This document shows, piece by piece, positions 1 to 11,656 of a stretch of DNA of 64,000 nt (positions are counted from its first letter, which is position 1; the number at the start of each line of letters is the position of its first letter). The notes below the pieces were generated by a model, which searched no databases, was not told the origin of the DNA, and saw only the letters and a list, made by a program, of their open reading frames with translations. The stretch is taken from positions 117,917 to 181,916 of the forward strand of contig AODO01000066.1 of the NCBI GenBank assembly GCA_000341795.1. Reading direction: 5' to 3'. The DNA is from Rhodococcus triatomae BKS 15-14. Lineage in GTDB: Bacteria; Actinomycetota; Actinomycetes; Mycobacteriales; Mycobacteriaceae. The position numbers and the translations under genes are program-made.

Positions 1-184
1 GGCGCTCGTCCAGTTGCCGCAGTTGCACGTCGTCGAGGCCACCGGTCACCTCCTTGCGGTACCGGGCGATGAACGGGACCGTCGCGCCGCCGTCGAGCAG
101 GTCCACGGCGGCGCGGACCCGCTCCTCTCGAACGTCGAGTTCCTCGGCGATGCGCTGGTTCACGGATTTCAGGGCAGAGGTCAC
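1..184 (-). CDS. tex: Tex-family S1 RNA-binding protein, N-terminal part only (gene runs off the window)
   Basis: Reading the minus strand from a GTG at 184 gives an open frame of 61 codons that leaves the window. The peptide starts MTSALKSVNQRIAEELDV and continues with LLDGGATVPFIARYRKEVTG, which is the conserved N-terminal helical segment of Tex/YhgF proteins. Tex proteins are cytoplasmic nucleic-acid-binding factors with YqgF-like, HhH and S1 domains linked to transcription; those later domains lie outside the window. A -10-like TAGGGT sits eight bases before the GTG, so the transcript may be leaderless. It is divergent from the lipoprotein gene at 244. Confidence 0.9.
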   Translation of the reverse strand, partial: MTSALKSVNQRIAEELDVREERVRAAVDLLDGGATVPFIARYRKEVTGGLDDVQLRQLDER

Positions 185-192
185 GGCGATCG

Positions 193-208
193 ACCCTACA
201 GCTAGGAT
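193..208. promoter_or_regulatory. Back-to-back -10 elements for tex and the lipoprotein gene
   Basis: Minus-strand TAGGGT (193-198) lies eight bases before the tex GTG. Plus-strand TAGGAT (203-208) lies 35 bases before the GTG of the lipoprotein gene. The two hexamers are separated by four bases in a 59-base divergent spacer, so the two promoters probably overlap. No clear -35 boxes were recognised. The placement follows the actinobacterial TANNNT -10 pattern. Confidence 0.4.
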
Positions 209-243
209 TTTCGGTAGGAGTGCACGGACACGAGGGCGGCAGG

Positions 244-1329
244 GTGAACAGGCGTCGGTACGTTGCGGCGTTGGCCGTCGCGGTCGGAACGGCGATCGCC
301 GGTTCCGGTTGTGCCCTGCCGACGGGCGGCACGGACCCCGACATCGGGTACCCCACGGAGCAATGGGCGGACATCCCGGCTGGACGCGCGGTGCCGCCGA
401 TCCCGGCCTCCGGAGGTGCCTCCGACGAGGCGGCGCCGGGCACCGGCGGCTGGACTCCCGCGGCGACGACATCCGGTCCGCTCCCCGCGGACCTCGCCGA
501 CAGGGTGACGGCTGCGCGTGCGGCGGCAGCCGCACGCGGCGCCGACGTCGCCGTGTCCCTGCTGGACCGCACCACCGGCGACCGCATCGTCGCCGACGGC
601 GGCGTACTCGTCGAAACCGCTTCCGTGGCAAAGGTCTTCATCGCCGACGCGGTGCTCCACGAGTCCTCGGCGCCGTCCGCGCCCGATCTCGAACTGGTCA
701 CCCGGATGCTGGAACGGTCCGACGACGACGCAGCATCGGCCTTGTGGTTCGAGTACGGCGGTTCCGCGATCGTCGACGCGGTCGTCGCCCGGTACGGGCT
801 GCATGCGACCACCGCACCGTGGGACGACAACTGGTGGAACACCACGACGACACCCGACGACCTCGTCGACTACTACGCCGGGCTGCTGAGCGGCGCCGGC
901 GGGCTGAGCGGTGGCGCGGCCACGGAAATCCTCGCGCATCTGCGTGCCGCCACCCCCACCGCAGCCGACGGATACGACCAGTGGTTCGGAATCCCGGACG
1001 CCCTCGACTTCGAGGTCGGCGACGTCGCGTTCAAACAGGGCTGGATGTGCTGTGTCGCGGGGCGCTGGGTACACCTGTCGACGGCGGTGGTCGGTCCCGA
1101 TTCGCGGTACGTGCTGGTGGTGGTGTCCCACGAGACGGTGACCTACGAGTCGGCGACCCGAGCGACGACGGTCGCGGATCTCGGGGCCGGGAGTGACGAC
1201 GCCGGCTGGAATTCGATCCTTCCCGACACATCACTCGACACGGCCGTCGACGACGCGAGCGCCGCGCACGCACGCGAGACGCTCACCGAAGTCGTGCGAA
1301 TCATGTTCCCGGAGGGGCGAATCGGGTGA
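244..1329 (+). CDS. LppW-like exported serine beta-lactamase-fold lipoprotein
   Basis: A 361-residue exported protein. The GTG at 244 is preferred over an ATG at 220 because a purine-rich AGGGCGGCAGG lies just upstream and the N-terminus then becomes an Arg-rich signal peptide (VNRRRYVAALAVAVG) ending in a lipobox-like GSGC. A flexible Pro/Gly/Ala stretch follows, then a penicillin-binding-protein-like domain with SVAK as the likely SxxK nucleophile motif. Its position directly convergent with trmD matches lppW of Mycobacterium tuberculosis as I recall it. The substrate is unknown; the fold suggests beta-lactamase-like or peptidase activity, or a degenerate relative. The -3 lipobox residue is Gly rather than Leu, so lipidation is uncertain. 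Confidence 0.7.
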   Translation: MNRRRYVAALAVAVGTAIAGSGCALPTGGTDPDIGYPTEQWADIPAGRAVPPIPASGGASDEAAPGTGGWTPAATTSGPLPADLADRVTAARAAAAARGADVAVSLLDRTTGDRIVADGGVLVETASVAKVFIADAVLHESSAPSAPDLELVTRMLERSDDDAASALWFEYGGSAIVDAVVARYGLHATTAPWDDNWWNTTTTPDDLVDYYAGLLSGAGGLSGGAATEILAHLRAATPTAADGYDQWFGIPDALDFEVGDVAFKQGWMCCVAGRWVHLSTAVVGPDSRYVLVVVSHETVTYESATRATTVADLGAGSDDAGWNSILPDTSLDTAVDDASAAHARETLTEVVRIMFPEGRIG

Positions 1330-1335
1330 GGACCG

Positions 1336-2025
1336 TCAGGAGGGCTCGCCGGGCATCAGGTCCGGCCGACGCTCCGCCGTCCGTCGCAGTGACTGTTCGC
1401 GCCGCCACTGCTCGATCTTCGCGTGATTGCCCGACAGCAGGACGTCGGGGACGTCGAGTCCCCGCCAGCTGACCGGGCGGGTGTAGCTCGGCCCCTCGAG
1501 CAGACCGTCGGAGAACGAATCCTCCTCGTGCGACTGCTGATTGCCGAGCACGCCTGGCATCAAGCGCACGACGGCCTCGGCCATCACCAGGACCGCCGCC
1601 TCGCCGCCGATGAGGACGTAGTCGCCGATGCTGACCTCTTCGACGCGGACCCGGCGGGCGGCGTCGTCGAACACCCGCTGGTCGATGCCCTCGTACCGAC
1701 CACAGGCGAAGACGAGGTGCTTCTCCCGCGACCAACGCTGGGCGGTGGCCTGGGTGAACGGCACCCCGGCGGGCGTCGGGACGACGAGCAGCGCGTCGTC
1801 GGGGCACACGGCGTCGAGGGCGTCACCCCAGATGGTGGGTTTCATGACCATGCCGGGGCCACCGCCGTACGGGGAGTCGTCGACGGCCTTGTGCACGTCG
1901 TGCGTCCAGTCCCGTAGGTTGTGCACCCCGACGGACACAAGTCCCTTGTCGATGGCCTTGCCCAGCAACGCCGTCCGGAGCGGCTCGAGATATTCGGGGA
2001 AGATCGTGATGACGTCGAGGCGCAC
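1336..2025 (-). CDS. trmD: tRNA (guanine37-N1)-methyltransferase TrmD
   Basis: A 229-residue SPOUT-class methyltransferase that methylates G37 of tRNAs with S-adenosylmethionine, preventing +1 frameshifts. It begins [13 protein letters not shown] from a GTG and contains the trefoil-knot cofactor loop [11 protein letters not shown] and the [15 protein letters not shown] segment typical of TrmD. Length is normal for the family. It lies two bases downstream of rimM in the block rpsP-khpA-rimM-trmD. Its stop is seven bases from that of the convergent lipoprotein gene. Confidence 0.97.
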   Translation of the reverse strand: MRLDVITIFPEYLEPLRTALLGKAIDKGLVSVGVHNLRDWTHDVHKAVDDSPYGGGPGMVMKPTIWGDALDAVCPDDALLVVPTPAGVPFTQATAQRWSREKHLVFACGRYEGIDQRVFDDAARRVRVEEVSIGDYVLIGGEAAVLVMAEAVVRLMPGVLGNQQSHEEDSFSDGLLEGPSYTRPVSWRGLDVPDVLLSGNHAKIEQWRREQSLRRTAERRPDLMPGEPS

Positions 2026-2027
2026 GG

Positions 2028-2555
2028 CTACTCCGGGTCCAGAAGTCCTTCGGGCGGGTCGATCTCCACGTAGCCGTCGGCGACGGAGACGACGGGGACG
2101 ATCGCGGTGACGAACGGAACGAGGATCTCGCCACTCTCGGCACCCGCCGGCCGCACGGAGAGCAGTTCGCCTGCCGCGGAGTGCAGCACCTCGTTCACGG
2201 TGCCGACGACGGTGCCGTCCGCGAGCCGCACCTCGAGGCCCTCGAGTTCGTGATCGTAGAACGCGTCCGGGTCGTCGGACGGAGGCAGGTCCGCACTGTC
2301 GACGACGAACAGCGTGCCGCGCATCGCGTCGGCCGCGTTCCGGTCGTCGACACCCTTCAGACGCAGCAGAAGCCGCCCGGAGTGCTCCCGGGCGGCTTCC
2401 ACCGTGTAATCGGTCAGTTTCCGATCACGAGGCTTGCGGCCGCGCAGAACCGCACCGACGGCGAAGCGGAGCCCCGGCTCGTCGGTGCGGATCTCGACGG
2501 CGAGTTCGCCCCTGATGCCGTGCGACTTGGCCACACGGCCGACGACGAGTTCCAC
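2028..2555 (-). CDS. rimM: 16S rRNA processing protein RimM
   Basis: A 175-residue ribosome maturation factor that assists assembly of the 30S head domain around S19. The N-terminal RimM barrel starts [17 protein letters not shown], the hallmark of the family. The C-terminal PRC-barrel follows from about residue 100 ([19 protein letters not shown]). The start is GTG, four bases after the stop of the KH-domain gene. Co-transcription with rpsP, the KH gene and trmD is conserved in many bacteria. Confidence 0.96.
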   Translation of the reverse strand: MELVVGRVAKSHGIRGELAVEIRTDEPGLRFAVGAVLRGRKPRDRKLTDYTVEAAREHSGRLLLRLKGVDDRNAADAMRGTLFVVDSADLPPSDDPDAFYDHELEGLEVRLADGTVVGTVNEVLHSAAGELLSVRPAGAESGEILVPFVTAIVPVVSVADGYVEIDPPEGLLDPE

Positions 2556-2559
2556 CGAT

Positions 2560-2802
2560 CTACTGATCGGTGTCGATCACGTCGACGCGGATGCCCTTGC
2601 CACCGATGCCGGTGACGAGGGTCCGCAGGGCGGTTGCGGTGCGGCCACCACGGCCGATCACCTTGCCGAGGTCGTCAGGATTGACGTGCACCTCGACGGT
2701 GCGCCCGCGGCGTCCGGTGATCAGCTCGACCCGGACGTCCTCGGGATTGGCGACGATGCCACGAACGAGATGCTCGACGGCGTCGGCGACAACGGCACTC
2801 AC
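2560..2802 (-). CDS. khpA: Small KH-domain RNA-binding protein (KhpA/YlqC family)
   Basis: An 80-residue single-KH protein. The GxxG loop is seen in [17 protein letters not shown], preceded by the beta strand VEVHVNPDD. KhpA proteins bind RNA, usually as a dimer or with KhpB, and influence cell size and RNA metabolism. The GTG start overlaps the rpsP stop by four bases (GTGA), indicating translational coupling. The length and the place between rpsP and rimM are standard. Confidence 0.92.
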   Translation of the reverse strand: MSAVVADAVEHLVRGIVANPEDVRVELITGRRGRTVEVHVNPDDLGKVIGRGGRTATALRTLVTGIGGKGIRVDVIDTDQ

Positions 2803-3266
2803 TTGTCAGCAGCCTCGGAATCCGTGGCGGCCTCGGCGTCGGCGGCGGGCGCCTCTGCAGCCTCGTCGGCGTCCTTCTTGGCGGCCTTCTTCTTCGGGGT
2901 GATGGCCTCGGCGACGGGCTCGTTGTCGGCGGCGGCCAGCGCAGCCTGGAACAGCTCCAGCTTGGAGGGCTTGGCCTCCTTGGTCTTGAGGGTGCCCTCG
3001 GCGCCCGGCAGGCCCTTGAACTTCTGCCAGTCACCGGTGATCTTGAGGAGGTTCTCGACCGGCTCGGTCGGCTTCGCGCCGACACCCAGCCAGTACTGGA
3101 CGCGCTCCGAGTCGACCTCGATCAGCGACGGCTCTTCCTTCGGGTGGTACTTGCCGATGGTCTCGATCGCACGGCCGTCACGACGGGTGCGGGAGTCGGC
3201 GACGATGATGCGGTACTGCGGGTTGCGGATCTTGCCGAGCCGCGTGAGCTTGATCTTGACAGCCAT
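2799..3266 (-). CDS. rpsP: 30S ribosomal protein S16
   Basis: A 155-residue S16 starting [20 protein letters not shown] from an ATG at 3266, with AAAGG six bases upstream (then CTCCATC). The conserved S16 body occupies about residues 1-110. A Lys/Ala/Asp/Glu-rich tail follows ([10 protein letters not shown], then acidic repeats), as is common in actinobacterial S16. Longer upstream starts in the same frame are rejected because S16 homology begins exactly here. It is the first gene of rpsP-khpA-rimM-trmD. Confidence 0.97.
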   Translation of the reverse strand: MAVKIKLTRLGKIRNPQYRIIVADSRTRRDGRAIETIGKYHPKEEPSLIEVDSERVQYWLGVGAKPTEPVENLLKITGDWQKFKGLPGAEGTLKTKEAKPSKLELFQAALAAADNEPVAEAITPKKKAAKKDADEAAEAPAADAEAATDSEAADK

Positions 3267-3392
3267 GATGGAGCCTTTCGAATGGTCACGGCGCAATTCA
3301 GCGATGCGCAAGGCGTGCGCACCCGGTTTTGCGTTGAAGGGGTGTTGTGACCGCCGCGCGGTACGGAACCGGAGACGGGCGAACAGCGGTCC

Positions 3393-3423
3393 ATTCTGCC
3401 AGACCCTCCCGACCCGGTGCCAA
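3393..3423 (-). promoter_or_regulatory. Candidate promoter of the rpsP operon
   Basis: On the minus strand TTGGCA (3418-3423) is followed after 19 bases by CAGAAT (3393-3398). This gives an untranslated leader of about 120 bases before rpsP. The spacing is one to two bases longer than ideal, so this is only a candidate. It lies in the 305-base divergent region 3267-3571. That region also holds a plus-strand -10-like TACACT (3512-3517) for the membrane-protein gene. Confidence 0.3.
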
Positions 3424-3571
3424 TCGCGGTCCGCGTGGCCGGATCCTCGGCCCGTCGCGGGTCGGCGACGCGCCCGCAGCGGACAGCCCGCGCACCGGCC
3501 CGTCGTCTGCCTACACTGCGGTCGACCGCGAACTGCGCGGCCCGGCTCGACGACTCGAAGGGGGTTCGACG

Positions 3572-4363
3572 TTGTCGTCCTCGCCACAGCCACCGCACTC
3601 ACCACCGCCCACGCCACCGCGGGCCGTGTCTCCGTTTCCCAGTTTCACCGACGGCCCCCCGGCGCCCGAGCGGGGCCGGGCGATCGGCCTCGCCGTCGTG
3701 GTCCTGGTCCTGGGACTCGCGGCCCTGCTGGTCGGTCTGGGTCCGTACGTCACGGCACACACCTCCGCGGGAGTGGTGACGGTCAGCGGCTACGCGCTGC
3801 CGCAGGGCATGACCATCGTCGCCGCGCTGCTGTTCGCCGGGCTCGTCGCAGGCACGTCGACGCTCCCCCGGCTCGCCCACGTCCGCGGCGCCACACCCGT
3901 TCTGCACGCCGTCGCGACCGCGGCCGCCACCGTGGCCACCCTGCTCGCCGTCTTCCTGCTCATCGTCGTCGGCAACGTCGCCACGCCTGCCGATCTGATC
4001 GGCAGCGCCGCCGACGCGTCCGAGTCGGTCGTCGTGGGCCTCGGCTGGGCCGGGGTCACCATCCTGGTGCTCGCGGTGGTGCAGGCGTTGGTCGCCTTCG
4101 CGGCCCTCGCCTACGACGTCGGCCTGGCACAGGCCCGGCGCGAGCCCGAACCCGTGCACGAGCCGTTCCTCCCTCCGGAGCCCACGTCCACGGACAGCGG
4201 CGGGAAGACCGGCGCGGAGCGACCGACGGCCTCGTCGGTTCGGACCGGGGCGAACAAGACCGAGCAGCCCACGACGGAACCGGACAAGACGACACCGAGC
4301 GTGTCAGCGCCGGCCGAGACCGGGCCGGCCACGACCGACTCGACGAAGGCGAAGACCGAATGA
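3572..4363 (+). CDS. Four-helix membrane protein with Pro-rich N-terminus and Thr/Glu-rich tail
   Basis: A 263-residue membrane protein. The TTG at 3572 is chosen because GAAGGGGG ends seven bases upstream. The N-terminus is Pro/Ser-rich. Four hydrophobic helices follow: [20 protein letters not shown], one near [29 protein letters not shown] and [16 protein letters not shown]. The C-terminal tail of about 80 residues is rich in Thr, Lys and Glu. The layout resembles the mycobacterial 34-kDa antigen/DUF5336 membrane family, but I recognise no function. Its stop overlaps the next gene's ATG (ATGA), so the two are co-translated and may act together in the envelope. Confidence 0.7.
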   Translation: MSSSPQPPHSPPPTPPRAVSPFPSFTDGPPAPERGRAIGLAVVVLVLGLAALLVGLGPYVTAHTSAGVVTVSGYALPQGMTIVAALLFAGLVAGTSTLPRLAHVRGATPVLHAVATAAATVATLLAVFLLIVVGNVATPADLIGSAADASESVVVGLGWAGVTILVLAVVQALVAFAALAYDVGLAQARREPEPVHEPFLPPEPTSTDSGGKTGAERPTASSVRTGANKTEQPTTEPDKTTPSVSAPAETGPATTDSTKAKTE

Positions 4364-5154
4364 CCGACAGCACCCCACCCGCGCCCACCGATCCGGAGGA
4401 CCAGCCCCGGCCGCCGCTGTCGGGGCGCGGCTGGCTCGTGGTGCTCACCTCCGTCGCGGCGGTCCTCGCCTTGCTCGCGGGCGGCGGCTATCTCCTCAAT
4501 CGGGCGCTCACCGACAACGTCTCCGAGGTCGCGGGCAGCGCCGAACCCGCCGCCGACGCGAGTGGACGCGATGTCGGTGGCGGGGCCGACCTCGACGGTG
4601 ATTCCGGCGGCGACGGCACCGACTACACGGGACCGAGCGTCCCCGTCACCCCGTCGGCGGTCCTGCCGACCTGCACCCCGGTTCCCCCGGCTATCGACTC
4701 CACCGGACGCCCACACGGCTACGAGGCGCAGAACGCCGTCGACGGCGACGTCAGCACGGCCTGGCGCTGCACCGGAACCAGCGGTCAGACCCTGGCGGTC
4801 AGCTTCCCGTGCTCGATCCACCTCGCGACCGTCGGGATCGACCCGGGGCACGACAAGACCGATCCCGACGGCTCCGACCGGTTCACCCAGAACCGTAAGG
4901 TCACCGAGGTCAAGTGGACGTTCGACGACGGCAGCACCGTCGAGCAGCAACTCGAACCGCGTCGCGGGATCCAGACGATGCCCGTCGACCAGACCGCCCG
5001 GACCGCGACGCTGACGGTCGTCGAGACCGTCGACGGTCAACCCGTCACGAATCGGGCGGGGCAGCAGTCCGCGCCGTTCAACGACGTCACGTCGATCAGC
5101 GAGATCCGGTTCACCGCGCGAGAGGGCGACGGCGGCGACGCCTGCGTCCGGTAG
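4360..5154 (+). CDS. Membrane-anchored protein with discoidin/NADase-type carbohydrate-binding-like domain
   Basis: A 264-residue single-pass protein. It has a short Pro-rich cytoplasmic end, one membrane segment (GWLVVLTSVAAVLALLAGG), an acidic Gly/Asp-rich linker, then an extracytoplasmic beta-sandwich. The motif NAVDGDVSTAWRC, followed by LAVSFPC, fits F5/8 type C (discoidin-like) domains, which usually bind sugars or lipids. Four cysteines in the outer domain (TCTP, WRC, FPC, DACVR) could form two disulfides. It is translationally coupled to the upstream membrane protein. The ligand is unknown. Confidence 0.72.
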   Translation: MTDSTPPAPTDPEDQPRPPLSGRGWLVVLTSVAAVLALLAGGGYLLNRALTDNVSEVAGSAEPAADASGRDVGGGADLDGDSGGDGTDYTGPSVPVTPSAVLPTCTPVPPAIDSTGRPHGYEAQNAVDGDVSTAWRCTGTSGQTLAVSFPCSIHLATVGIDPGHDKTDPDGSDRFTQNRKVTEVKWTFDDGSTVEQQLEPRRGIQTMPVDQTARTATLTVVETVDGQPVTNRAGQQSAPFNDVTSISEIRFTAREGDGGDACVR

Positions 5155-5181
5155 AGCGCGCCCACCCAGGAGGATGCCGTC

Positions 5182-5484
5182 ATGATGAGGCACACGCTCG
5201 ACTTCGGTTCACCGCTGCCGCCCGGATGGATCGAGCTGGTCGACCAGGGACCGTACTGGGATCGGTTCACCGACGCTGCCTCTGCACAGCCGAGAACTGC
5301 CGAGTTCCACAACTTTCCGCGCACCCGTGCGGGTGTGCTGAACCGCAGACCTGGACGGGACCCGAGGCCGACCCACCTCGGGTGGGTCGGCCTCGCACCG
5401 TGCGGGGTCCTCGCGACCTATTTGATGGACGCCGGGGCCCAGCGGCACACCTCGGTGCTACCGCCGCCCTTGGCGCGCCGGTAA
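5182..5484 (+). CDS. Short ORF with strong ribosome-binding site, function unknown
   Basis: A 100-codon frame starting MMRHTLDFGSPLPPGWIELV. AGGAGG at 5168-5173 lies eight bases before the ATG, the best Shine-Dalgarno in this region, and the first 45 residues look protein-like. The last 40 codons run through the strong hairpin at 5364-5394 and then antisense to the secreted-protein gene. The natural gene was therefore probably shorter, and a frameshift or deletion may have removed its stop. It may be a remnant in the tail of the envelope operon. I recognise no family. Confidence 0.35.
   Translation: MMRHTLDFGSPLPPGWIELVDQGPYWDRFTDAASAQPRTAEFHNFPRTRAGVLNRRPGRDPRPTHLGWVGLAPCGVLATYLMDAGAQRHTSVLPPPLARR
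5364..5394. terminator. Bidirectional hairpin terminator
   Basis: A perfect 14-bp stem, GAGGCCGACCCACC / GGTGGGTCGGCCTC, with a three-base loop. It lies between the plus-strand envelope operon and the convergent minus-strand secreted-protein gene. No T-tract follows on either side, as is usual for high-GC actinobacterial terminators. Confidence 0.75.
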
Positions 5485-5684
5485 TTGCACACCATCCCGT
5501 TGTTGCACGTGATGAACGTGCCGTTGCTCGTCGTCTTGGAGTCGCCGCTGGACATCGTCCCGCTGCCGACGACACATCCGGTCGCCTGTTCGGCATTGGC
5601 CGCACCGGCGAAGGTCAGCGGGGTCACGACCGCGAATGCGGCAGCGGTGATGGTGACGGAGACGAAAGCGGTGCGCAGGCGCAT
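5418..5684 (-). CDS. Small secreted cysteine-containing protein, function unknown
   Basis: An 88-residue protein starting at ATG 5684, with GAAGGA seven bases upstream. A clear Sec signal peptide (MRLRTAFVSVTITAAAF to the AGAANA cleavage region) is followed by a mature chain of about 58 residues. The mature part has four cysteines (TGCVV, ITCNN, MVCNY, EVCRW), probably two disulfides, in a Gly/Ser/Thr-rich context. It is monocistronic and its 3' end meets the 5364-5394 terminator. Small disulfide-linked exported proteins of this type are frequent in rhodococci and usually uncharacterised. An antimicrobial or inhibitor role is possible but not supported by any motif. Confidence 0.7.
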   Translation of the reverse strand: MRLRTAFVSVTITAAAFAVVTPLTFAGAANAEQATGCVVGSGTMSSGDSKTTSNGTFITCNNGMVCNYRRAKGGGSTEVCRWAPASIK

Positions 5685-5972
5685 GTCTGATCCTTCGGTG
5701 GTTCCTGACGTTGTGCACCAATCGTCGGATCCTTCTCGGCGCCGGACCAGGCACCCAAGGGGGGTGATCCCCACCCACCCTGCGCGACGCCGTGGCGGTC
5801 GCTGGGCGCCTCTGTTCCAGCGGGCGCCACCGACATGGCCAACTGCGGACGCGCTCCGAACAGCGGGAGTCGGGTACCCCACGGAGACGGTCGACCACGA
5901 TGCCCGGGCTGTCACGATCCCACTTCCTCACCCGTGGCCGCCAGTCGCCGCCGCCACAGGATGCGGAAGCCT
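5685..5972. other. Intergenic region without recognised genes
   Basis: These 288 bases separate the start of the secreted-protein gene from the 3' end of the amidohydrolase gene. They should carry the promoter of the secreted protein. I saw only C/G-rich runs around 5755-5780 and no convincing -35/-10 pair or terminator. Confidence 0.4.
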
Positions 5973-7055
5973 CTAGCGGCGGGTGACGACCGCGCCGCGC
6001 AGCACCACCAGGTTCGGCGCGGACAGCACGTCGGGACCGGTGCGCGGATCCTGCTCGTAGACGACGAGATCCGCGGGCGCGCCTGCGTCCAGCCCGGGAT
6101 GCCCGAGCCAGGGGCGGGCATCCCAGCACGCGGCGCCGAGCGCGGCCGTCGGTCCGAGCCCGGCGGCGGACAGTTCGGCGACCTCGTCGGCGAGCCTGCC
6201 GTGCCGGATGGAACCACCGGCATCGGTACCCGCATAGATCGGGACACCCGCGTCGTACGCGGCCGCGACGGTCGCGTAGCGGCGGGCGTGCAGGTCACGC
6301 ATGTGGGCCGCGTACACCGGGAACCGGTCCGCGGAATCCGCGATCTCGGGGAAGGTCGCAATGTTGATCAGGGTGGGCACCAACGCCGTCCCGTGCTCGA
6401 CCATCATCTCGATCGTCGCATCGGTCAGGCCGGTGCCGTGCTCGATGCAGTCGATGCCGGACCCGATGAGTCCCGGCAGTGCGTCCTCGCCGAAGACGTG
6501 GGCGGTGACGCGGGCGCCGACCTCGTGCGCCGCGTCCATCGCCTCCTTCAGCACCGCGTCGCTCCACAGCGGCCGCAGATCGCCGATCTCCCGGTCGATC
6601 CAGTCACCGACGATCTTCACCCAGCCGTCGCCTGCGAGGGCCTGTTCGCGGACGGCGGCGGGCAGCTGCGACTCGTCCTCCAGGTCGATCGGCAGCCCGC
6701 GGATGTACCGCTTCGGCAGCGCGATGTGCCGGCCCGCTCGCATGATCCGTGGCAGGTCGACCCGCTCGTCGATGAAACGGGTGTCCACCGGGGACCCGGC
6801 GTCACGCACCAGCAGCACGCCGCAGTCACGCTCGGTCTCCGCCTGCGCGATCAGACCGGATTCGTCCTCGTGACCGCCGCCGAACCTGATCCCGACGTGA
6901 CAGTGTGCGTCGACCAGGCCGGGCAGCACCCACCCGGTCTCCGTCAGCGTCTCGGCCCCGGCCACGGGGTCGAGCGAGATCAGTCCGTCGTCGCCGATCC
7001 ACAGTTCGACGTCCTGCTCGTCGGGCAGCCCGCGCCCGGCCAGTCGAAACGCCAC
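5973..7055 (-). CDS. Metal-dependent amidohydrolase (imidazolonepropionase/prolidase-like)
   Basis: A 360-residue cytoplasmic amidohydrolase. The metal-binding HxH is in PGLVDAHCHVGIRFGG. Later ligands are likely the His of ARVTAHVFG, the His of CIEHGTG and the Asp of YAGTDAGG. The end ADLVVYEQDP is the usual C-terminal strand of composite amidohydrolases. It lies four bases downstream of ffh and is probably co-transcribed with it; an amidohydrolase in this place is also found next to ffh in M. tuberculosis as I remember. The substrate is unknown, possibly a dipeptide or cyclic amide. Confidence 0.8.
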   Translation of the reverse strand: MAFRLAGRGLPDEQDVELWIGDDGLISLDPVAGAETLTETGWVLPGLVDAHCHVGIRFGGGHEDESGLIAQAETERDCGVLLVRDAGSPVDTRFIDERVDLPRIMRAGRHIALPKRYIRGLPIDLEDESQLPAAVREQALAGDGWVKIVGDWIDREIGDLRPLWSDAVLKEAMDAAHEVGARVTAHVFGEDALPGLIGSGIDCIEHGTGLTDATIEMMVEHGTALVPTLINIATFPEIADSADRFPVYAAHMRDLHARRYATVAAAYDAGVPIYAGTDAGGSIRHGRLADEVAELSAAGLGPTAALGAACWDARPWLGHPGLDAGAPADLVVYEQDPRTGPDVLSAPNLVVLRGAVVTRR

Positions 7056-7058
7056 CGA

Positions 7059-8645
7059 CTACTTCTTCGGCAACTTCAGCTGGGACAGGTCCAGGCCCTC
7101 GAGTCCGGGCGGCAACTCGTCGAGACCCTTCGGCATCTTCGACAGGTCCATGCCGGCGGGCAGTCCCGGGAACCCGCCGGGCATCCCACCCGGCATGCCG
7201 GGGAAGCCGCCCCTGATCTTCGGCGGCGTCGGCCCCTTGCCGCCCTTCTTCCCCTTCTTGCCCTTCTTGCCGCGCTGCGACCGCTGCGATCCGCGCGCAC
7301 CCGGCATGCCCATCCGGCCGGCCATCGCCGTCATCATCTTGCGGGCCTCGAAGAACCGGTCGACGAGCTGGTTGACGTCGGAGACCTTCACACCGGAACC
7401 GTTGGCGATACGGAGTCGACGCGACGCGTTGATGATCTTCGGGTTGGCGCGTTCCGCCGGTGTCATGCCGCGGATGATCGCCTGGATCCGGTCGAGCTGC
7501 TTGTCGTCGACCTGAGCGAGCGCGTCCTTCATCTGACCGGCGCCCGGCAGCATGCCGAGCAGGTTGCCGATCGGACCCATCTTGCGCACGGCCATCATCT
7601 GCTCGAGGAAGTCCTCGAGGGTCAGCTCACCGGTGCCGATCTTGAGCGCGGCCTCCTCGGCCTGCTTCTGGTCGAAGACCTGCTCGGCCTGTTCGATGAG
7701 GGTGAGCACGTCGCCCATGCCGAGGATGCGGCTCGACATCCGGTCCGGGTGGAAGACGTCGAAGTCCTCCAGCTTCTCACCGGTCGACGCGAACATGATC
7801 GGCTTGCCGGTGATCTCCCGGACGCTGAGCGCGGCGCCACCGCGGGCGTCGCCGTCCAGCTTCGTCAGGACGACACCGGTGAACCCGACACCCGACTGGA
7901 ACGCCTCGGCGGTGTGGACCGCGTCCTGGCCGGTCATCGCGTCGAGAACGAACAGCACCTCGTCGGGCTGCACCGCGTCCCGGATGCCCGCGGCCTGCCC
8001 CATCAGCTCCTCGTCGATACCGAGACGGCCGGCGGTGTCGACGATCACGACGTCGTAATGCTTCGCGCGGGCCTCCTCGACACCGCGACGCGCGACGTCG
8101 ACAGGGTCGGCGGCGGACACGCCGAGCGCGTTCTCGCCGCCACCGATGGAGGTGCCGGGGTGCGGCGCGAACACGGCTGCGCCCGCCCGCTCGCCGACGA
8201 TCTGCAGCTGGCTCACCGCGCCCGGACGCTGCAGGTCACACGCGACGAGAAGCGGGGTGTGCCCCTGGGCGGTGAGCCACTTCGCGAGCTTGCCCGCGAG
8301 GGTGGTCTTACCCGAGCCCTGCAGACCCGCGAGCATGACGACGGTCGGCGGGGTCTTCGCGAACTGGAGCCGGCGCGTCTCGCCGCCGAGGATGCCGACG
8401 AGTTCCTCGTTGACGATCTTGACGACCTGCTGGGCAGGGTTCAGCGCACCCGAGACCTCGGCGCCCTTCGCCCGCTCCTTGATCTTCGCGATGAAGGAGC
8501 GGACGACGGGCAACGCCACATCGGCCTCGAGCAGCGCCAACCGGATCTCCCGGCAGGTGGCGTCGATGTCGGCGCCGGACAACCGGCCCTTGCCCCTCAG
8601 GTCCTTGAGGGCACCTGTCAACCTGTCGGAAAGGGATTCGAACAC
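7059..8645 (-). CDS. ffh: Signal recognition particle protein Ffh (SRP54)
   Basis: A 528-residue SRP GTPase that binds signal peptides of nascent membrane proteins together with 4.5S RNA and docks to FtsY. The N domain occupies about residues 1-90. The G domain has GLQGSGKTT (G1), DTAGR (G3) and TKLDGDARGG. The Met-rich M domain (MMAVRKMGPIGNLLGMLPG) follows, with a Lys/Gly/Pro/Met-rich tail typical of actinobacteria. Start is GTG at 8645. The amidohydrolase follows four bases after its stop. The 4.5S RNA gene is not in the window. Confidence 0.97.
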   Translation of the reverse strand: MFESLSDRLTGALKDLRGKGRLSGADIDATCREIRLALLEADVALPVVRSFIAKIKERAKGAEVSGALNPAQQVVKIVNEELVGILGGETRRLQFAKTPPTVVMLAGLQGSGKTTLAGKLAKWLTAQGHTPLLVACDLQRPGAVSQLQIVGERAGAAVFAPHPGTSIGGGENALGVSAADPVDVARRGVEEARAKHYDVVIVDTAGRLGIDEELMGQAAGIRDAVQPDEVLFVLDAMTGQDAVHTAEAFQSGVGFTGVVLTKLDGDARGGAALSVREITGKPIMFASTGEKLEDFDVFHPDRMSSRILGMGDVLTLIEQAEQVFDQKQAEEAALKIGTGELTLEDFLEQMMAVRKMGPIGNLLGMLPGAGQMKDALAQVDDKQLDRIQAIIRGMTPAERANPKIINASRRLRIANGSGVKVSDVNQLVDRFFEARKMMTAMAGRMGMPGARGSQRSQRGKKGKKGKKGGKGPTPPKIRGGFPGMPGGMPGGFPGLPAGMDLSKMPKGLDELPPGLEGLDLSQLKLPKK

Positions 8646-8727
8646 CGATCGGGCTCCTGGCTGTCGGGACCGCGCGTCAGCCGGCGCGGCAGTCGGACCA
8701 CGCGAATACCGAGCGTGGCGGTCTTAC

Positions 8728-8741
8728 GGGCACTTGTGCCC
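8728..8741. promoter_or_regulatory. Palindrome near the ffh transcription start
   Basis: GGGCAC-TT-GTGCCC is a perfect 6-bp palindrome with a two-base centre in the 106-base glnD-ffh spacer. On the minus strand it directly follows a -10-like TACGCT (8742-8747), so it would overlap the start of ffh transcription. It could be an operator or a weak terminator of glnD. No regulator is recognised. Confidence 0.3.
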
Positions 8742-8751
8742 AGCGTAGCCG

Positions 8752-11656
<2,905 letters not shown>

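Noticed and set aside
3347..3571. Upstream extension of the membrane protein to an ATG-type start at 3347
   Set aside because: The extension is Arg/Gly/Pro-rich, covers the rpsP promoter region and lacks a ribosome-binding site, unlike the TTG at 3572.
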